From Cupriavidus yeoncheonensis (GTDB lineage Bacteria > Pseudomonadota > Gammaproteobacteria > Burkholderiales > Burkholderiaceae), in contig NZ_CAJPUY010000021.1 of the NCBI RefSeq assembly GCF_905397275.1, forward strand, positions 56,870 to 120,869: a DNA stretch of 64,000 bases, read 5' to 3'. Below the pieces are notes generated by a model. The model saw only the letters and a list, made by a program, of their open reading frames with translations, did no database searches and was not told the DNA's origin. This document shows positions 44,153 through 52,667 of this stretch, one piece after another (position 1 is the first letter of the stretch; each line of letters starts with the position of its first letter). Made by a program: the position numbers and the translations under genes.

Positions 44153-44641
44153 ATGCCTGAAACCTCCACCAAGCCCTACCTGATCCGCGCCATCTACGAG
44201 TGGTGCACGGACAACGGCTTTACGCCGTACGTCGCCGTTTTTGTCGACGCCAATACCAGCGTGCCGCGCGAGTTCGTCAAGAACAACGAGATCGTGCTCA
44301 ACGTCAGCTTCGACGCCACGAGCGGCCTGGACATGGGCAATGAGTGGATCACGTTCAGCGCGCGCTTTGGGGGTATCTCGCGCAAGATCGACGTGCCCGT
44401 GGAAAACGTGCTCGCCATCTACGCGCGCGAAAACGGCCAGGGCATGGCTTTCCCGGTCGAGCGCAGCCTGCCGGAAACCCAGGCCGCAACCGAGCGCGAA
44501 AACAACCCGCCGCCCAAGCTGGCACCGGTGGAATCCGAGACTTCGGTCAGCACCGAGCAAGGCGCTCCGGACGACGACGAAACCCCGCCGCCCGTGCCGC
44601 GCATCGGTGGCAAGAAGCCGTCGCTGAAGGTGGTGAAGTAA
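44153..44641 (+). CDS. sspB: ClpXP protease specificity-enhancing factor SspB
   Basis: Adaptor that delivers ssrA-tagged proteins to ClpXP. The folded domain (residues 1 to about 110) starts STKPYLIRAIYEWCTDNGFTP and includes VPREFVKNNEIVLNVS and FSARFGGISRKIDVP. A flexible Pro/Glu linker follows, and the extreme C-terminus (GGKKPSLKVVK) is the conserved ClpX-docking tail. 162 residues. Confidence 0.95.
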   Translation: MPETSTKPYLIRAIYEWCTDNGFTPYVAVFVDANTSVPREFVKNNEIVLNVSFDATSGLDMGNEWITFSARFGGISRKIDVPVENVLAIYARENGQGMAFPVERSLPETQAATERENNPPPKLAPVESETSVSTEQGAPDDDETPPPVPRIGGKKPSLKVVK

Positions 44642-44702
44642 GTCACCCGCAACGCACCAAAGCGGACCGCAATGCAGTAGAATCGCGGTCTGCATCAGAT
44701 AT

Positions 44703-44778
44703 GCCGGCTTAGCTCATCAGGTAGAGCAGTTGATTTGTAATCATCAGGTGGCGGGTTCGAGTCCTGCAGCCGGCACCA
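44703..44778 (+). tRNA. tRNA-Thr (anticodon TGT)
   Basis: A 76-base cloverleaf: acceptor GCCGGCT/AGCCGGC, D arm GCTC...GAGC, anticodon loop TTTGTAA (TGT, reads ACA), T arm GCGGG TTCGAGT CCTGC, and encoded CCA. The anticodon stem has one T-T mismatch at its second pair. Confidence 0.96.
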
Positions 44779-44786
44779 GATAAAAC

Positions 44787-44820
44787 CAAGGGGTTACAGG
44801 CGAAAGCTTGCAACCCCTTG
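44787..44820 (+). terminator. Hairpin after tRNA-Thr
   Basis: CAAGGGGTT pairs with AACCCCTTG around a 16-base loop, 8 bases after the tRNA. The T tail is poor (TCGTTT), so it is a probable processing or termination hairpin. Confidence 0.6.
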
Positions 44821-44874
44821 TCGTTTCTACCCGCACGTAACTCTCGTCCAACCCTGTTGAGGCTCGTCAGCGCT

Positions 44875-45027
44875 CCCGCGCTGTCACACGTCATCGCGGA
44901 CCTCGCGATGAATGATGGCGAACTGGCGCAACTCGCCAAATACCTGCGAGCGACCTACGGCGGGCAGCCCGCGGATGTGAAGGCGGATGCGGTCAAGGCG
45001 TTGCGCGTGGCGCGGCCAGGGCACTAG
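44875..45027 (+). pseudogene. C-terminal remnant of a cytochrome c subunit
   Basis: The open frame ending at 45027 reads NDGELAQLAKYLRATYGG and continues to VKALR. This closely resembles the last helix and tail of the class I cytochrome c domains found in membrane-bound dehydrogenase cytochrome subunits (aligned with ...DQDVADVANYVR... types). No CXXCH haem motif precedes it, and the upstream sequence is the tRNA and its hairpin, so only the last 45-50 residues remain. This suggests an insertion or deletion event at the tRNA-Thr 3' end. The similarity is judged by eye. Confidence 0.55.
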
Positions 45028-45149
45028 TTACAAGGCGCGAGTCCTGCTGTCAGGCGGCGAAACGATAAAGTGCGGGAGGCTGGAATCTCCTGGGCCGCCT
45101 TTGATGCATTCGGCTCCGTCAGTCCGGTTTGCGTTGTTCCAATCCAACC

Positions 45150-46202
45150 TTATCGCGACATCACTGCCTCGATGCTTGCGATGTCGCCTTCCATCCACCG
45201 GCGCAGCAGGCCATCCGATATGACCAGCACTGCGCTGCCGCCGAGGATGCGGTAGACCTTCTTGCGATCGATCTTCGAGACCTTGCCCGGGTCGAGCCAG
45301 GCTTCGTTCTCCACGAGCAGCCGAAAGGTCTCAAGCCCGATCAAGATCGGCCACAGGCAGGCGAGCCGCAAGCGCACGGCGGTTCGCGGAATCGCCAGCG
45401 TGTAGGCCATGGCTTCGCGGAAGTGGTCCAGCGCCAGGCGCACGAGTTCGAACAGCACCGGCCGCATGCGCCGCGAATTTGCCGGCTCCAGCAGGTCGCG
45501 CGGCCCGTATCCGTGGCGATCGAGGAGTTCCTTCGGCAGATAGCAGCGCCCGATACGCAGGTCGCTGCCACAGTCGCGCAGCACATTGACCATCTGCAAG
45601 GCCTTGCCGAAGCGGATGCCCCGACGCTGCATGACGGCCGGCTCCTCCCTGAGTACGCCGGGCAAGTGGGCGTAAGTCATCGCCGTCCAGAACTCCCCCA
45701 CGCAGCCGGCAACGAGGTAGGTGTAGCGATCAAGGTCGTCTGAGCCCTGCAACGCGCCAACTTCTCCCGAGCGTTCGTCCGGGAACGTGCGCAGGTCGAA
45801 CTCCATGCCCTCGGTCAGCGTGGTGACGATGCCGCGCACGGCGGCACGGTCGGCGTCATCGAGCTGGGCCAGCACGTCGAACGCGGGCCGGATCGACTCC
45901 AGCAAGGCCTTTTCCCTGGACTCGGTCTGATGGTTGGCGACTTCGCGGGACAAACGATCGGCGAACGGCACGGGATCGCAGCGGCCGTTGACACACTCGC
46001 GCAGCGCCAGCAGCAGGTCAAGACGCTGCGCAGGGGGAATCAGCGCGGTGTCCGCAATCGTGTCGGCCGCGCGCGCCAGCAGGTAAGCCAGGCCGACCGG
46101 ATCGCGCATGCCCGCCGGCAGGATGCGCAGCGTCAGATAGAACGAGCGGGAAACTCCCTTCAGCAGCGGGCCGAGCAGGTAGGCCCGGGTAGGGTTTGGC
46201 AT
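45150..46202 (-). CDS. Squalene/phytoene synthase family protein (farnesyl-diphosphate farnesyltransferase-like)
   Basis: Head-to-head prenyl synthase, predicted to condense two farnesyl diphosphates. Two aspartate-rich motifs are present: DTIADT at about residue 51 and MVNVLRDCGSDLRIGRCYLP at about residue 208. The YTYLVAGCVGEFWTAM block and the 350-residue length with a C-terminal hydrophobic segment (ILGGSAVLVISDGLL) favour the eukaryotic-type squalene synthase over HpnC/HpnD. The ATG at 46202 gives a normal start (MPNPTRAYLLGPLLKGVSRS). No hopanoid or carotenoid genes adjoin it, so the end product is unknown. Confidence 0.85.
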   Translation of the reverse strand: MPNPTRAYLLGPLLKGVSRSFYLTLRILPAGMRDPVGLAYLLARAADTIADTALIPPAQRLDLLLALRECVNGRCDPVPFADRLSREVANHQTESREKALLESIRPAFDVLAQLDDADRAAVRGIVTTLTEGMEFDLRTFPDERSGEVGALQGSDDLDRYTYLVAGCVGEFWTAMTYAHLPGVLREEPAVMQRRGIRFGKALQMVNVLRDCGSDLRIGRCYLPKELLDRHGYGPRDLLEPANSRRMRPVLFELVRLALDHFREAMAYTLAIPRTAVRLRLACLWPILIGLETFRLLVENEAWLDPGKVSKIDRKKVYRILGGSAVLVISDGLLRRWMEGDIASIEAVMSR

Positions 46203-46398
46203 GAGTGCGGTGTTGGCGCGAGGGTAGGGCGCATTGTAGCGGTCGTGGGCAAGCCGACGACGGCACGACAACGGCGAATTCGATTCTGCCGATAACCCTT
46301 ACCAGAATATCGAGTTATACGCCGCCCTAGCCCGCTAGAGACAATGCGCGGATGTCCTCACCGTGGGCACTATATTCAGAACAAAAGGGGAGAAGACC

Positions 46399-47655
46399 AT
46401 GACTGCCTCAGACCATCCTCACCGCCGCCCGACGCGCGAGCGGCGCCGCTTCCTGCAAGGGGCTGGTGCCCTGATGGCCCAGGCCGCGCTGGGCGCCACC
46501 GCGCTCGACGCGCTGGCCGCCGGCACGCCCGGCAAGGTCGCCATGCCCTTCGCCAATGGCGAGCGCGAACTGGCCACTTTCCCGCAGAAGCGTCCGCTGA
46601 TCCTGCTGACCAGCCGTCCGCCGCAACTGGAGACGCCGTTCAGCGTGTTCAACGAGGGCATCCTCACGCCCAACGATGCCTTCTTCGTGCGCTACCACTG
46701 GAGCGGCATCCCGACCTCGATCGATCCCCAGACTTATCGCCTGCGCATTGGCGGCCATGTGAAGGCGCCGCTGGAACTGTCGCTGGCGGAACTGAAGACC
46801 CTGACCGATCCGGTCGAGATCGTGGCCGTGAACCAGTGCTCGGGCAACAGCCGGGGCTTCTTCGATCCGCGCGTCAACGGCGGCCAGCTGGGCAACGGTG
46901 CGATGGGCAATGCGCGCTGGACTGGCGTGCCGCTCAAGAAGGTGCTGGAAAAGGCCGGCGTGCAGCCGGGTGCCGTGCAGGTGACTTTCAACGGCCTCGA
47001 CAAGCCGCCTCTCGAAACCGGCCCGGACTTCGTCAAGGCGTTGAACATCGATCACGCGCTCGACGGTGAGGTGATGCTCGCCTGGGCGATGAACGGGGCG
47101 GACCTGCCGATGCTCAATGGCTATCCGTTGCGTCTCGTGGTGCCGGGGCACTACGGCACGTACTGGGTCAAGCACCTGTCGGACATTCAGGTCGTGGACA
47201 AGGTCTTCGATGGCTTCTGGATGGCATCGGCCTATCGCATCCCGGCGAACCCGTGCGCCTGCGTGGCACCCGGTACGGCGCCGTCGGCCACCACGCCGAT
47301 CGGCCGCTTCACCGTGCGCTCGTTCATCACCAGCCTGGAAGACGGCGCCAAGGTGCCGGCGGGCCGCGAAACGGTGGTGCGTGGCATCGCCTTCGACGGC
47401 GGTTACGGTATCGGCGAAGTCGGCTTCTCCGCCGATGGCGGCCGCTCGTGGCAATCCGCAAAACTCGGCCAGGACCTGGGGCGCTACTCGTTCCGTGAAT
47501 GGACGGCTGTGCTGCGCCCGCCGCGCCGCGGCAAACTCGACCTGCGCGTGCGCGCGGTGAACCGGACTGGCCAGAGCCAGCCGCTGGAGGCGCTGTGGAA
47601 CCCGCCGGGCTATATGCGCAACGTGGTCGAAACCACGCGCGTCACTGCGGTTTGA
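46399..47655 (+). CDS. Sulfite dehydrogenase molybdopterin subunit (SorA-like)
   Basis: Periplasmic molybdenum enzyme of the sulfite oxidase family. The twin-arginine signal (ERRRFLQGAG) indicates folded export by TatABC. The molybdenum-ligating Cys is codon 147 in VAVNQCSGNSRGFF, followed by GNARWTGVPLKKVLEK, VVPGHYGTYWVKHL and a C-terminal dimerisation domain. 418 residues. AGGGGAGAAG precedes the ATG. The c-type cytochrome gene starts 13 bases after the stop, as in sorAB of Starkeya. The substrate is inferred from family; some relatives act on other compounds. Confidence 0.88.
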   Translation: MTASDHPHRRPTRERRRFLQGAGALMAQAALGATALDALAAGTPGKVAMPFANGERELATFPQKRPLILLTSRPPQLETPFSVFNEGILTPNDAFFVRYHWSGIPTSIDPQTYRLRIGGHVKAPLELSLAELKTLTDPVEIVAVNQCSGNSRGFFDPRVNGGQLGNGAMGNARWTGVPLKKVLEKAGVQPGAVQVTFNGLDKPPLETGPDFVKALNIDHALDGEVMLAWAMNGADLPMLNGYPLRLVVPGHYGTYWVKHLSDIQVVDKVFDGFWMASAYRIPANPCACVAPGTAPSATTPIGRFTVRSFITSLEDGAKVPAGRETVVRGIAFDGGYGIGEVGFSADGGRSWQSAKLGQDLGRYSFREWTAVLRPPRRGKLDLRVRAVNRTGQSQPLEALWNPPGYMRNVVETTRVTAV

Positions 47656-47668
47656 GGGAGGGGACGTC

Positions 47669-48289
47669 ATGAACATGAAGACCCTGATCGCCGCCGCGCT
47701 TGCCGCTTTCGCCCTCCCAGCCATGGCGCTGGAGGTCACCCTGCCCGCGGAAGCCGCCGCCTATCGTCCGAGCGATCTGCCCGGCTACCGGCTCGTGCAG
47801 CAGAACTGCATGACCTGCCATTCGGCGCAGTACGTGGAGACACAGCCGCAGACCTCCTCGCGCGCCTACTGGGACGCGACCGTCAAGAAGATGAAGAAGC
47901 CCTTCGGCGCGCCGCTGCGCGACGAAGACATGCCGGCCATCGTTGATTACCTCGTCAAGACCTACGGTGCGGAGCGCGGCAGCGCAACGCCCGTGGCCGC
48001 CGCTCCCGCGGCTGCCACGCCGGCCGCTAGTGGCGCGCCGCGCACGGCGGATGCGCTGCTCGGCGCCAACCAGTGCAGCGCCTGCCATGCGGTTGACAAG
48101 AAGGTGGTCGGCCCCGCGTTTCACGACGTGGCGGCCAAGTACGCCGGCAATGCCGACGCTACCGCCAAGCTGATGCAGAGCATCCGCAGCGGCGGCAGCG
48201 GCAAGTGGGGGCAGGTGCCGATGCCGGCGTTCCCGCAACTGGAAGAGGCGGATCTGAAGACGTTGGCGACTTGGGTGTTGTCGCGGTAA
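47669..48289 (+). CDS. Two-haem cytochrome c partner of the sulfite dehydrogenase (SorB-like fusion)
   Basis: Periplasmic electron acceptor for the molybdoenzyme. A signal peptide (cleavage near PAMA) is followed by a SorB-like domain with haem motif CMTCH at about residue 50, an Ala/Pro-rich linker (about 105-125), and a second, c551-type domain with CSACH at about residue 135 and the methionine-ligand region GQVPMPAFP. Classical SorB has one haem, so this 206-residue protein appears to be a fusion of SorB with a downstream cytochrome. Confidence 0.88.
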   Translation: MNMKTLIAAALAAFALPAMALEVTLPAEAAAYRPSDLPGYRLVQQNCMTCHSAQYVETQPQTSSRAYWDATVKKMKKPFGAPLRDEDMPAIVDYLVKTYGAERGSATPVAAAPAAATPAASGAPRTADALLGANQCSACHAVDKKVVGPAFHDVAAKYAGNADATAKLMQSIRSGGSGKWGQVPMPAFPQLEEADLKTLATWVLSR

Positions 48290-48296
48290 GAGGATG

Positions 48297-48326
48297 GGGC
48301 TACGCAAATGCGTAGCCCGTTCTTCT
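48297..48326 (+). terminator. Terminator of the sulfite dehydrogenase operon
   Basis: GGGCTACGCA, AA, TGCGTAGCCC, then GTTCTTCTT. The hairpin is perfect and begins 8 bases after the cytochrome stop. The following 200 bases, to the converging metalloprotease-like gene, hold nothing I recognise. Confidence 0.85.
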
Positions 48327-48527
48327 TATGCCGCGACGCCTTCGTCCTGGCCTCGTGTCTCGAGCTTCGAGGACCAGCCGGACTTTGCATTCCCATCCGG
48401 ACCGGAGGGCATCCTGGCGGACCTCAGCCGGGAAATGGCGAATCGCTCAATTGACCGTCGTCCGCCTGGCGCCTGTCGCGCTCGTCAAGGACGGCTGTGC
48501 CGCCTAGCACGAGGCCGTGCGGAAGCC

Positions 48528-49022
48528 TCAGGTGCTGCCGCGTTCCAGCTCCCGCCACGCCAGCCAAAGCCGCGTGTCGAACTCCAGCTGGTGGTAGCGC
48601 GGCTCCATGTGCTCGCACAGGCGATAGAACGCCTTGTTGTGGTCGCTCTCTTTGAGGTGGGCGAGTTCATGTACGACGATCATGCGCAGGAATTCGGATG
48701 GCGCTTCCTTGAACAGCGAGGCCACGCGGATTTCCTTCTTGGCCTTGAGCTTGCCGCCCTGTACGCGGGAGATCGCGGTATGCAGGCCGAGCGCCTTGTG
48801 GGCCGTGTCGAGGCGTGCGTCGTAGCCCACCTTGTGCAGCGGCGGGGCGCTGCGCAGGAATTCCTGCTTCAGTTCGGACGCGTAGTCGTACAGCGCGCGG
48901 TCGGACTGCACGCCGTGCTGGTCCGGGTAGCGGCGCGAGATGTGTTCACCTAGCTTGCCGGCCGCGGCAAGCTCGCGCACCTGGTCGAGCACGCCAGGCG
49001 GGTAGCCGCCCAGGAAGCGCAT
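48528..49022 (-). CDS. YgjP-type (DUF45) metallopeptidase-like protein
   Basis: Zinc-binding protein of the M48-related YgjP/SprT-like group. The active-site pattern is VVHELAHLKESDHNKAFYRLCEHMEP (shown in the protein near residue 118): HExxH plus a downstream His/Glu. I chose the ATG at 49022 because AAGGA lies 5 bases before it; a GTG at 49061 in the same frame has no ribosome site. 164 residues. Substrate and role unknown. It lies 50-odd bases downstream of the zinc-ribbon gene on the same strand and is probably co-transcribed with it. Confidence 0.85.
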   Translation of the reverse strand: MRFLGGYPPGVLDQVRELAAAGKLGEHISRRYPDQHGVQSDRALYDYASELKQEFLRSAPPLHKVGYDARLDTAHKALGLHTAISRVQGGKLKAKKEIRVASLFKEAPSEFLRMIVVHELAHLKESDHNKAFYRLCEHMEPRYHQLEFDTRLWLAWRELERGST

Positions 49023-49071
49023 CGGGTCCTTGGCGGAAGGCTGCCAGGTGTTTCCGTTCACTGCGCGCGAA

Positions 49072-49296
49072 TCAGTGGTGGTGGTGATGGTGGTGCATCC
49101 AGCTGTTGTCCATCGAATTGACGAAGGACTCCACGGCGTCCTTGTCGCCTGTCGCGTGGCGCATCAGTTCGCCGCACTTGCAGAAGCCCTGGTACGGCGT
49201 GATATGCGAGCAGGCCGAGGTCTTCTGCAGATACAGGATGACGGGCTTCGTGCACTTCTTGCACTTGAACTTCAGGGTCAGGGCAGGCTTGCTCAT
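49072..49296 (-). CDS. Small zinc-ribbon-like protein with a natural seven-His C-terminus
   Basis: A 74-residue uncharacterised protein. Four to five cysteines form a probable zinc site: CKKC (residues 12-15), Cys29, and CKC (39-41). The last residues are Met followed by seven consecutive His and the stop codon, encoded by CAC/CAT codons at 49075-49095. The start is supported by MSKPALTLKFKCKKC as a compact domain. It is divergent from ettA (134 bases) and precedes the YgjP-like gene. The His tail is unusual and would bind metals such as Ni, Co, Cu or Zn. I do not recognise a named family. Confidence 0.75.
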   Translation of the reverse strand: MSKPALTLKFKCKKCTKPVILYLQKTSACSHITPYQGFCKCGELMRHATGDKDAVESFVNSMDNSWMHHHHHHH

Positions 49297-49430
49297 GGGC
49301 GAATGAAATCAAAGGGTTAGCGCAGGGGCGAACCTTGAATTGTACCGGCCGCGCAGGTATTTCGCAGGCCGTCGGACCCCCGCCTTTGTTAAACTCCGCC
49401 CATTCCCAAAAAGCACAGGCACCGCACTCC

Positions 49431-51098
49431 ATGGCTCAGTACGTTTTCACCATGAACCGCGTGGGCAAGATCGTTCCGCCCAAGCGTCACATCCTGAAGG
49501 ACATCTCGCTGTCCTTTTTCCCCGGTGCCAAGATCGGCGTGCTGGGCCTGAACGGCTCGGGCAAGTCCACGCTGCTGAAGATCATGGCCGGTCTCGACAA
49601 GGAGATCGAGGGCGAGGCCACGCCGATGCCGAACCTGAACATCGGCTACCTGCCGCAGGAACCGCAGCTCGATCCCGAGCAGACCGTGCGTGAATCGGTG
49701 GAGGCCGCGCTGGGCGGCGTGTTCGAGGCACGCAAGAAGCTCGACGAGATCTACGCCGCCTACGCCGAGCCGGATGCGGATTTTGACGCACTCGCCGCCG
49801 ACCAGGCCAAGTACGAGGCGATCCTCGCCGCCAGCGACGGCAACAACGCCGAACTCCAGCTCGACATCGCCGCCGATGCGCTGCGCCTGCCGCCTTGGGA
49901 GGCCAAGGTCGGCAACCTGTCCGGTGGCGAGAAGCGCCGCGTGGCCCTGTGCCGCCTGCTGCTGTCGCGCCCCGACATGCTGCTGCTCGACGAACCGACC
50001 AACCACCTGGATGCCGAGTCGGTGGACTGGCTGGAGCAGTTCCTGACGCGTTTCCCGGGCACCGTGGTGGCCGTGACCCACGACCGCTACTTCCTCGACA
50101 ACGCCGCCGAGTGGATCCTGGAACTGGACCGCGGCCAGGGCATTCCCTGGAAGGGCAACTACAGCTCGTGGCTGGACCAGAAGGAAGCCCGCCTGAAGCA
50201 GGAAGAGGCCAGCGAATCGGCCCGCCAGAAGGCGCTGCACAAGGAACTGGAGTGGGTGCGCCAGAACCCGAAGGGCCGCCAGGCCAAGTCCAAGGCGCGT
50301 CTGGCCCGTTTCGACGAGCTGAACAGCCAGGAATACCAGAAGCGCAACGAAACCCAGGAAATCTTCATCCCCGTGGGTGAGCGCCTGGGCAACGAAGTGA
50401 TCGAGTTCGACAACGTCAGCAAGGGTTTCGGCGACCGCATGCTGATCGAGAACCTGAGCTTCAAGGTGCCGCCGGGCGCCATTGTCGGCATCATCGGCCC
50501 GAACGGCGCCGGCAAGTCGACGTTCTTCAAGATGCTCACGGGCAAGGAGCAGCCGGACAGCGGCGAGATCAAGATCGGGCCGACCGTGAAGATGGCCTTC
50601 GTCGACCAGAGCCGTGACGCGCTGGACGGCACCAAGACCGTGTTCGAGGAAATCTCGGGCGGCGCCGACGTCCTGACCGTCGGCCGGTACGAAACACCGT
50701 CGCGCGCCTACATCGGCCGCTTCAACTTCAAGGGCGGCGACCAGCAGAAGCAGGTCGGCACGCTGTCGGGCGGCGAGCGCGGCCGCCTGCACATGGCCAA
50801 GACGCTGATCGCCGGCGGCAACGTGCTGCTGCTCGACGAACCGTCGAACGATCTGGACGTGGAAACGCTGCGCGCGCTCGAAGACGCGCTGCTGGAATTC
50901 GCCGGCTGCGTGATGGTGATCTCGCACGATCGCTGGTTCCTGGACCGGATCGCCACGCACATCCTGGCCTTCGAAGGCGATTCGCACGTGGAATTCTTCC
51001 CGGGCAACTACCAGGAGTACGAGGCCGACAAGAAGCGCCGCCTCGGCGAGGAAGGCGCCAAGCCGAAGCGGATCCGCTACAAGCCGATTTCGCGCTGA
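49431..51098 (+). CDS. ettA: Energy-dependent translational throttle protein EttA (ABC-F)
   Basis: Soluble ABC-F ATPase that binds the ribosomal E site and gates translation by energy state. Two ATPase modules: Walker A GLNGSGKST with signature LSGGEKRR, and GPNGAGKST with LSGGERGR. The arm and linker regions (ETQEIFIPVGERLG) are typical. Exactly 555 residues from the ATG at 49431, the same as E. coli EttA; an in-frame upstream start at 49335 gives unrelated sequence. Confidence 0.95.
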   Translation: MAQYVFTMNRVGKIVPPKRHILKDISLSFFPGAKIGVLGLNGSGKSTLLKIMAGLDKEIEGEATPMPNLNIGYLPQEPQLDPEQTVRESVEAALGGVFEARKKLDEIYAAYAEPDADFDALAADQAKYEAILAASDGNNAELQLDIAADALRLPPWEAKVGNLSGGEKRRVALCRLLLSRPDMLLLDEPTNHLDAESVDWLEQFLTRFPGTVVAVTHDRYFLDNAAEWILELDRGQGIPWKGNYSSWLDQKEARLKQEEASESARQKALHKELEWVRQNPKGRQAKSKARLARFDELNSQEYQKRNETQEIFIPVGERLGNEVIEFDNVSKGFGDRMLIENLSFKVPPGAIVGIIGPNGAGKSTFFKMLTGKEQPDSGEIKIGPTVKMAFVDQSRDALDGTKTVFEEISGGADVLTVGRYETPSRAYIGRFNFKGGDQQKQVGTLSGGERGRLHMAKTLIAGGNVLLLDEPSNDLDVETLRALEDALLEFAGCVMVISHDRWFLDRIATHILAFEGDSHVEFFPGNYQEYEADKKRRLGEEGAKPKRIRYKPISR

Positions 51099-51114
51099 TC
51101 GGTGCGACAGCAGC

Positions 51115-51145
51115 AAAAAAGCCAGGCCTTTGTGCCTGGCTTTTT
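51115..51145. terminator. Bidirectional terminator between ettA and the phosphoesterase gene
   Basis: Six A, GCCAGGC, a six-base loop, GCCTGGC, five T. It can end both ettA and the converging gene on the minus strand. Confidence 0.92.
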
Positions 51146-51176
51146 GTCTTGAGTGGTCGGATTACATGGGTTTTCG

Positions 51177-52313
51177 TCAGTCCCGCGCCCGCACCAGCCT
51201 CACCCGCGTAATCTCCGACGGCGCCCCGAACCGCTTGGGCGGGCCCCAGTATCCGGTGCCCCGGCTGACGTAGACCCACATCGACCCGTGCCGTGCCAGG
51301 CCCGCCGTGTATGGCTGCTGCATCGGCACGAACAGGTTCCACGGCCAGAACTGGCCGCCATGGGTGTGGCCCGACAGCTGGAGGTCGAAGCCGGCCTCGA
51401 CCGCCGCCGGCGCCGTGCGCGGCTGGTGGGCCAGCAGCACGCGTGCGCCGGCGCGCGGCGCGCCTTGCAGCGCGCGCGTCGGGTCGCTGCGGTGGTGCTC
51501 GTGGAAGCGGCCGGCCGAATAATCGGTCACGCCGGCCAGCACCAGTACATCGCCGCCATGATCGAGCGCCACGTGCTCGTTCATCAGCACGCGCAGGCCC
51601 AGCCGCCGCAGTTCGGCGATCCACGGTTCGGCGCCGGAGTAATACTCGTGGTTGCCGGTGACGAAGTACACGCCGTGGCGCGCCTGCAGCCGCGCCAGTG
51701 GCGCGGTGTGGGCGGATAGTTCACGCACGGTGCCGTCGACAAGGTCGCCGGTGATGGCCACCGCGTCGGCCTGCAGGCTGTTGACCCGGTCGACGATGCG
51801 GTCCAGGTAAGGCCGCTTGATCGTCGGGCCGACGTGGATGTCGCTGATCTGGGCAATCGTGAAGCCGTGCAGCGCCTCGGGCAGGCCGCTGACCGGCACG
51901 TCGACTTCGACCACGCGGGCGAGCCGTCGCGCATTCACATAGCCGGCCAGCGTCACCAGCAGCGCCAGCAGCGGCACCGCGGCGGCGCTGTATGCGTTCA
52001 GCCCGACGGGTTGCCAGCCCGCGAGCCAGGCGACGCCCAGCCCGATGTCGCGTGCGACCGTCAGCACCAGCAGCGTGGAGAAGAAGCCCATGGCCAGCAT
52101 GCCGATCCAGGACACGGCGTCCGACCACGGCTGGCTTACGCGGCGCGCCAGCAGGCCGGCGGGCAGCAGCGCGCATGACAGCGCCAGCCAGCCACCGCCG
52201 AGCGCCTTGACCAGCAGGGGCACGGGCAGGTCAGGCAGCAGGCGCAAGGCGATATAGGCATGCAGCAGTGCCGTGATGGCACCGGCGGTCAGGATGGTGG
52301 TCCTTGGGGGCAT
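51177..52313 (-). CDS. Membrane-anchored metallophosphoesterase
   Basis: Calcineurin-like phosphoesterase with three to four N-terminal hydrophobic segments (about residues 8-130) and a C-terminal catalytic domain. Metal-binding motifs in order are SDIHVGP, TGDLVDGTV, GNHEYY, LAHQP and GHTHGGQFWPW. The architecture matches the YkuE/YaeI-like group, some members of which cleave lipid-linked phosphoesters. The ATG at 52313 is chosen over a TTG at 52370 that would add 19 residues without a ribosome site. Substrate unknown. Confidence 0.88.
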   Translation of the reverse strand: MPPRTTILTAGAITALLHAYIALRLLPDLPVPLLVKALGGGWLALSCALLPAGLLARRVSQPWSDAVSWIGMLAMGFFSTLLVLTVARDIGLGVAWLAGWQPVGLNAYSAAAVPLLALLVTLAGYVNARRLARVVEVDVPVSGLPEALHGFTIAQISDIHVGPTIKRPYLDRIVDRVNSLQADAVAITGDLVDGTVRELSAHTAPLARLQARHGVYFVTGNHEYYSGAEPWIAELRRLGLRVLMNEHVALDHGGDVLVLAGVTDYSAGRFHEHHRSDPTRALQGAPRAGARVLLAHQPRTAPAAVEAGFDLQLSGHTHGGQFWPWNLFVPMQQPYTAGLARHGSMWVYVSRGTGYWGPPKRFGAPSEITRVRLVRARD

Positions 52314-52548
52314 GGGGGCGGGTGCGGGCGACAGTCCCGTGAAGGTGGGGGCAGCGCGGCGCGCGTTCAAGGGGGCGCGCGCTGCCGGCGTGGCTGCAAT
52401 GCGTCATTGACGGCAGTGGCAGGGATATACCGCGGATCTCCGGCGATCCAATCGGCATCGGCATGTGATGCCACCGGCGCGCCCCGCGCGCGCCGTGGAT
52501 AGTGATCTGAGCCCTTTGCGGTCTCGTGCTGAATGTTTTTGAAACGGA

Positions 52549-52577
52549 TTGTCCGCCTTTGCGGGCTCATCTAGATT
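52549..52577 (+). promoter_or_regulatory. Candidate promoter of the large exported repeat protein
   Basis: TTGTCC (52549-52554), a 17-base spacer, TAGATT (52572-52577). The predicted start is near 52584, leaving a leader of about 84 bases. Confidence 0.5.
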
Positions 52578-52667
52578 CGCACACAGGGGCGCCGCTTGTG
52601 CAGCATCGTGCCCAGCGCACGCCTGCTCTGCCTGTGCAATGCGGTCATCCCCAGCCGGAGATAAACC

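Noticed and set aside
44642..44702. Promoter for tRNA-Thr (TAGAAT near 44680)
   Set aside because: No acceptable -35 at the right distance; the tRNA may be read from sspB or from an undefined start.
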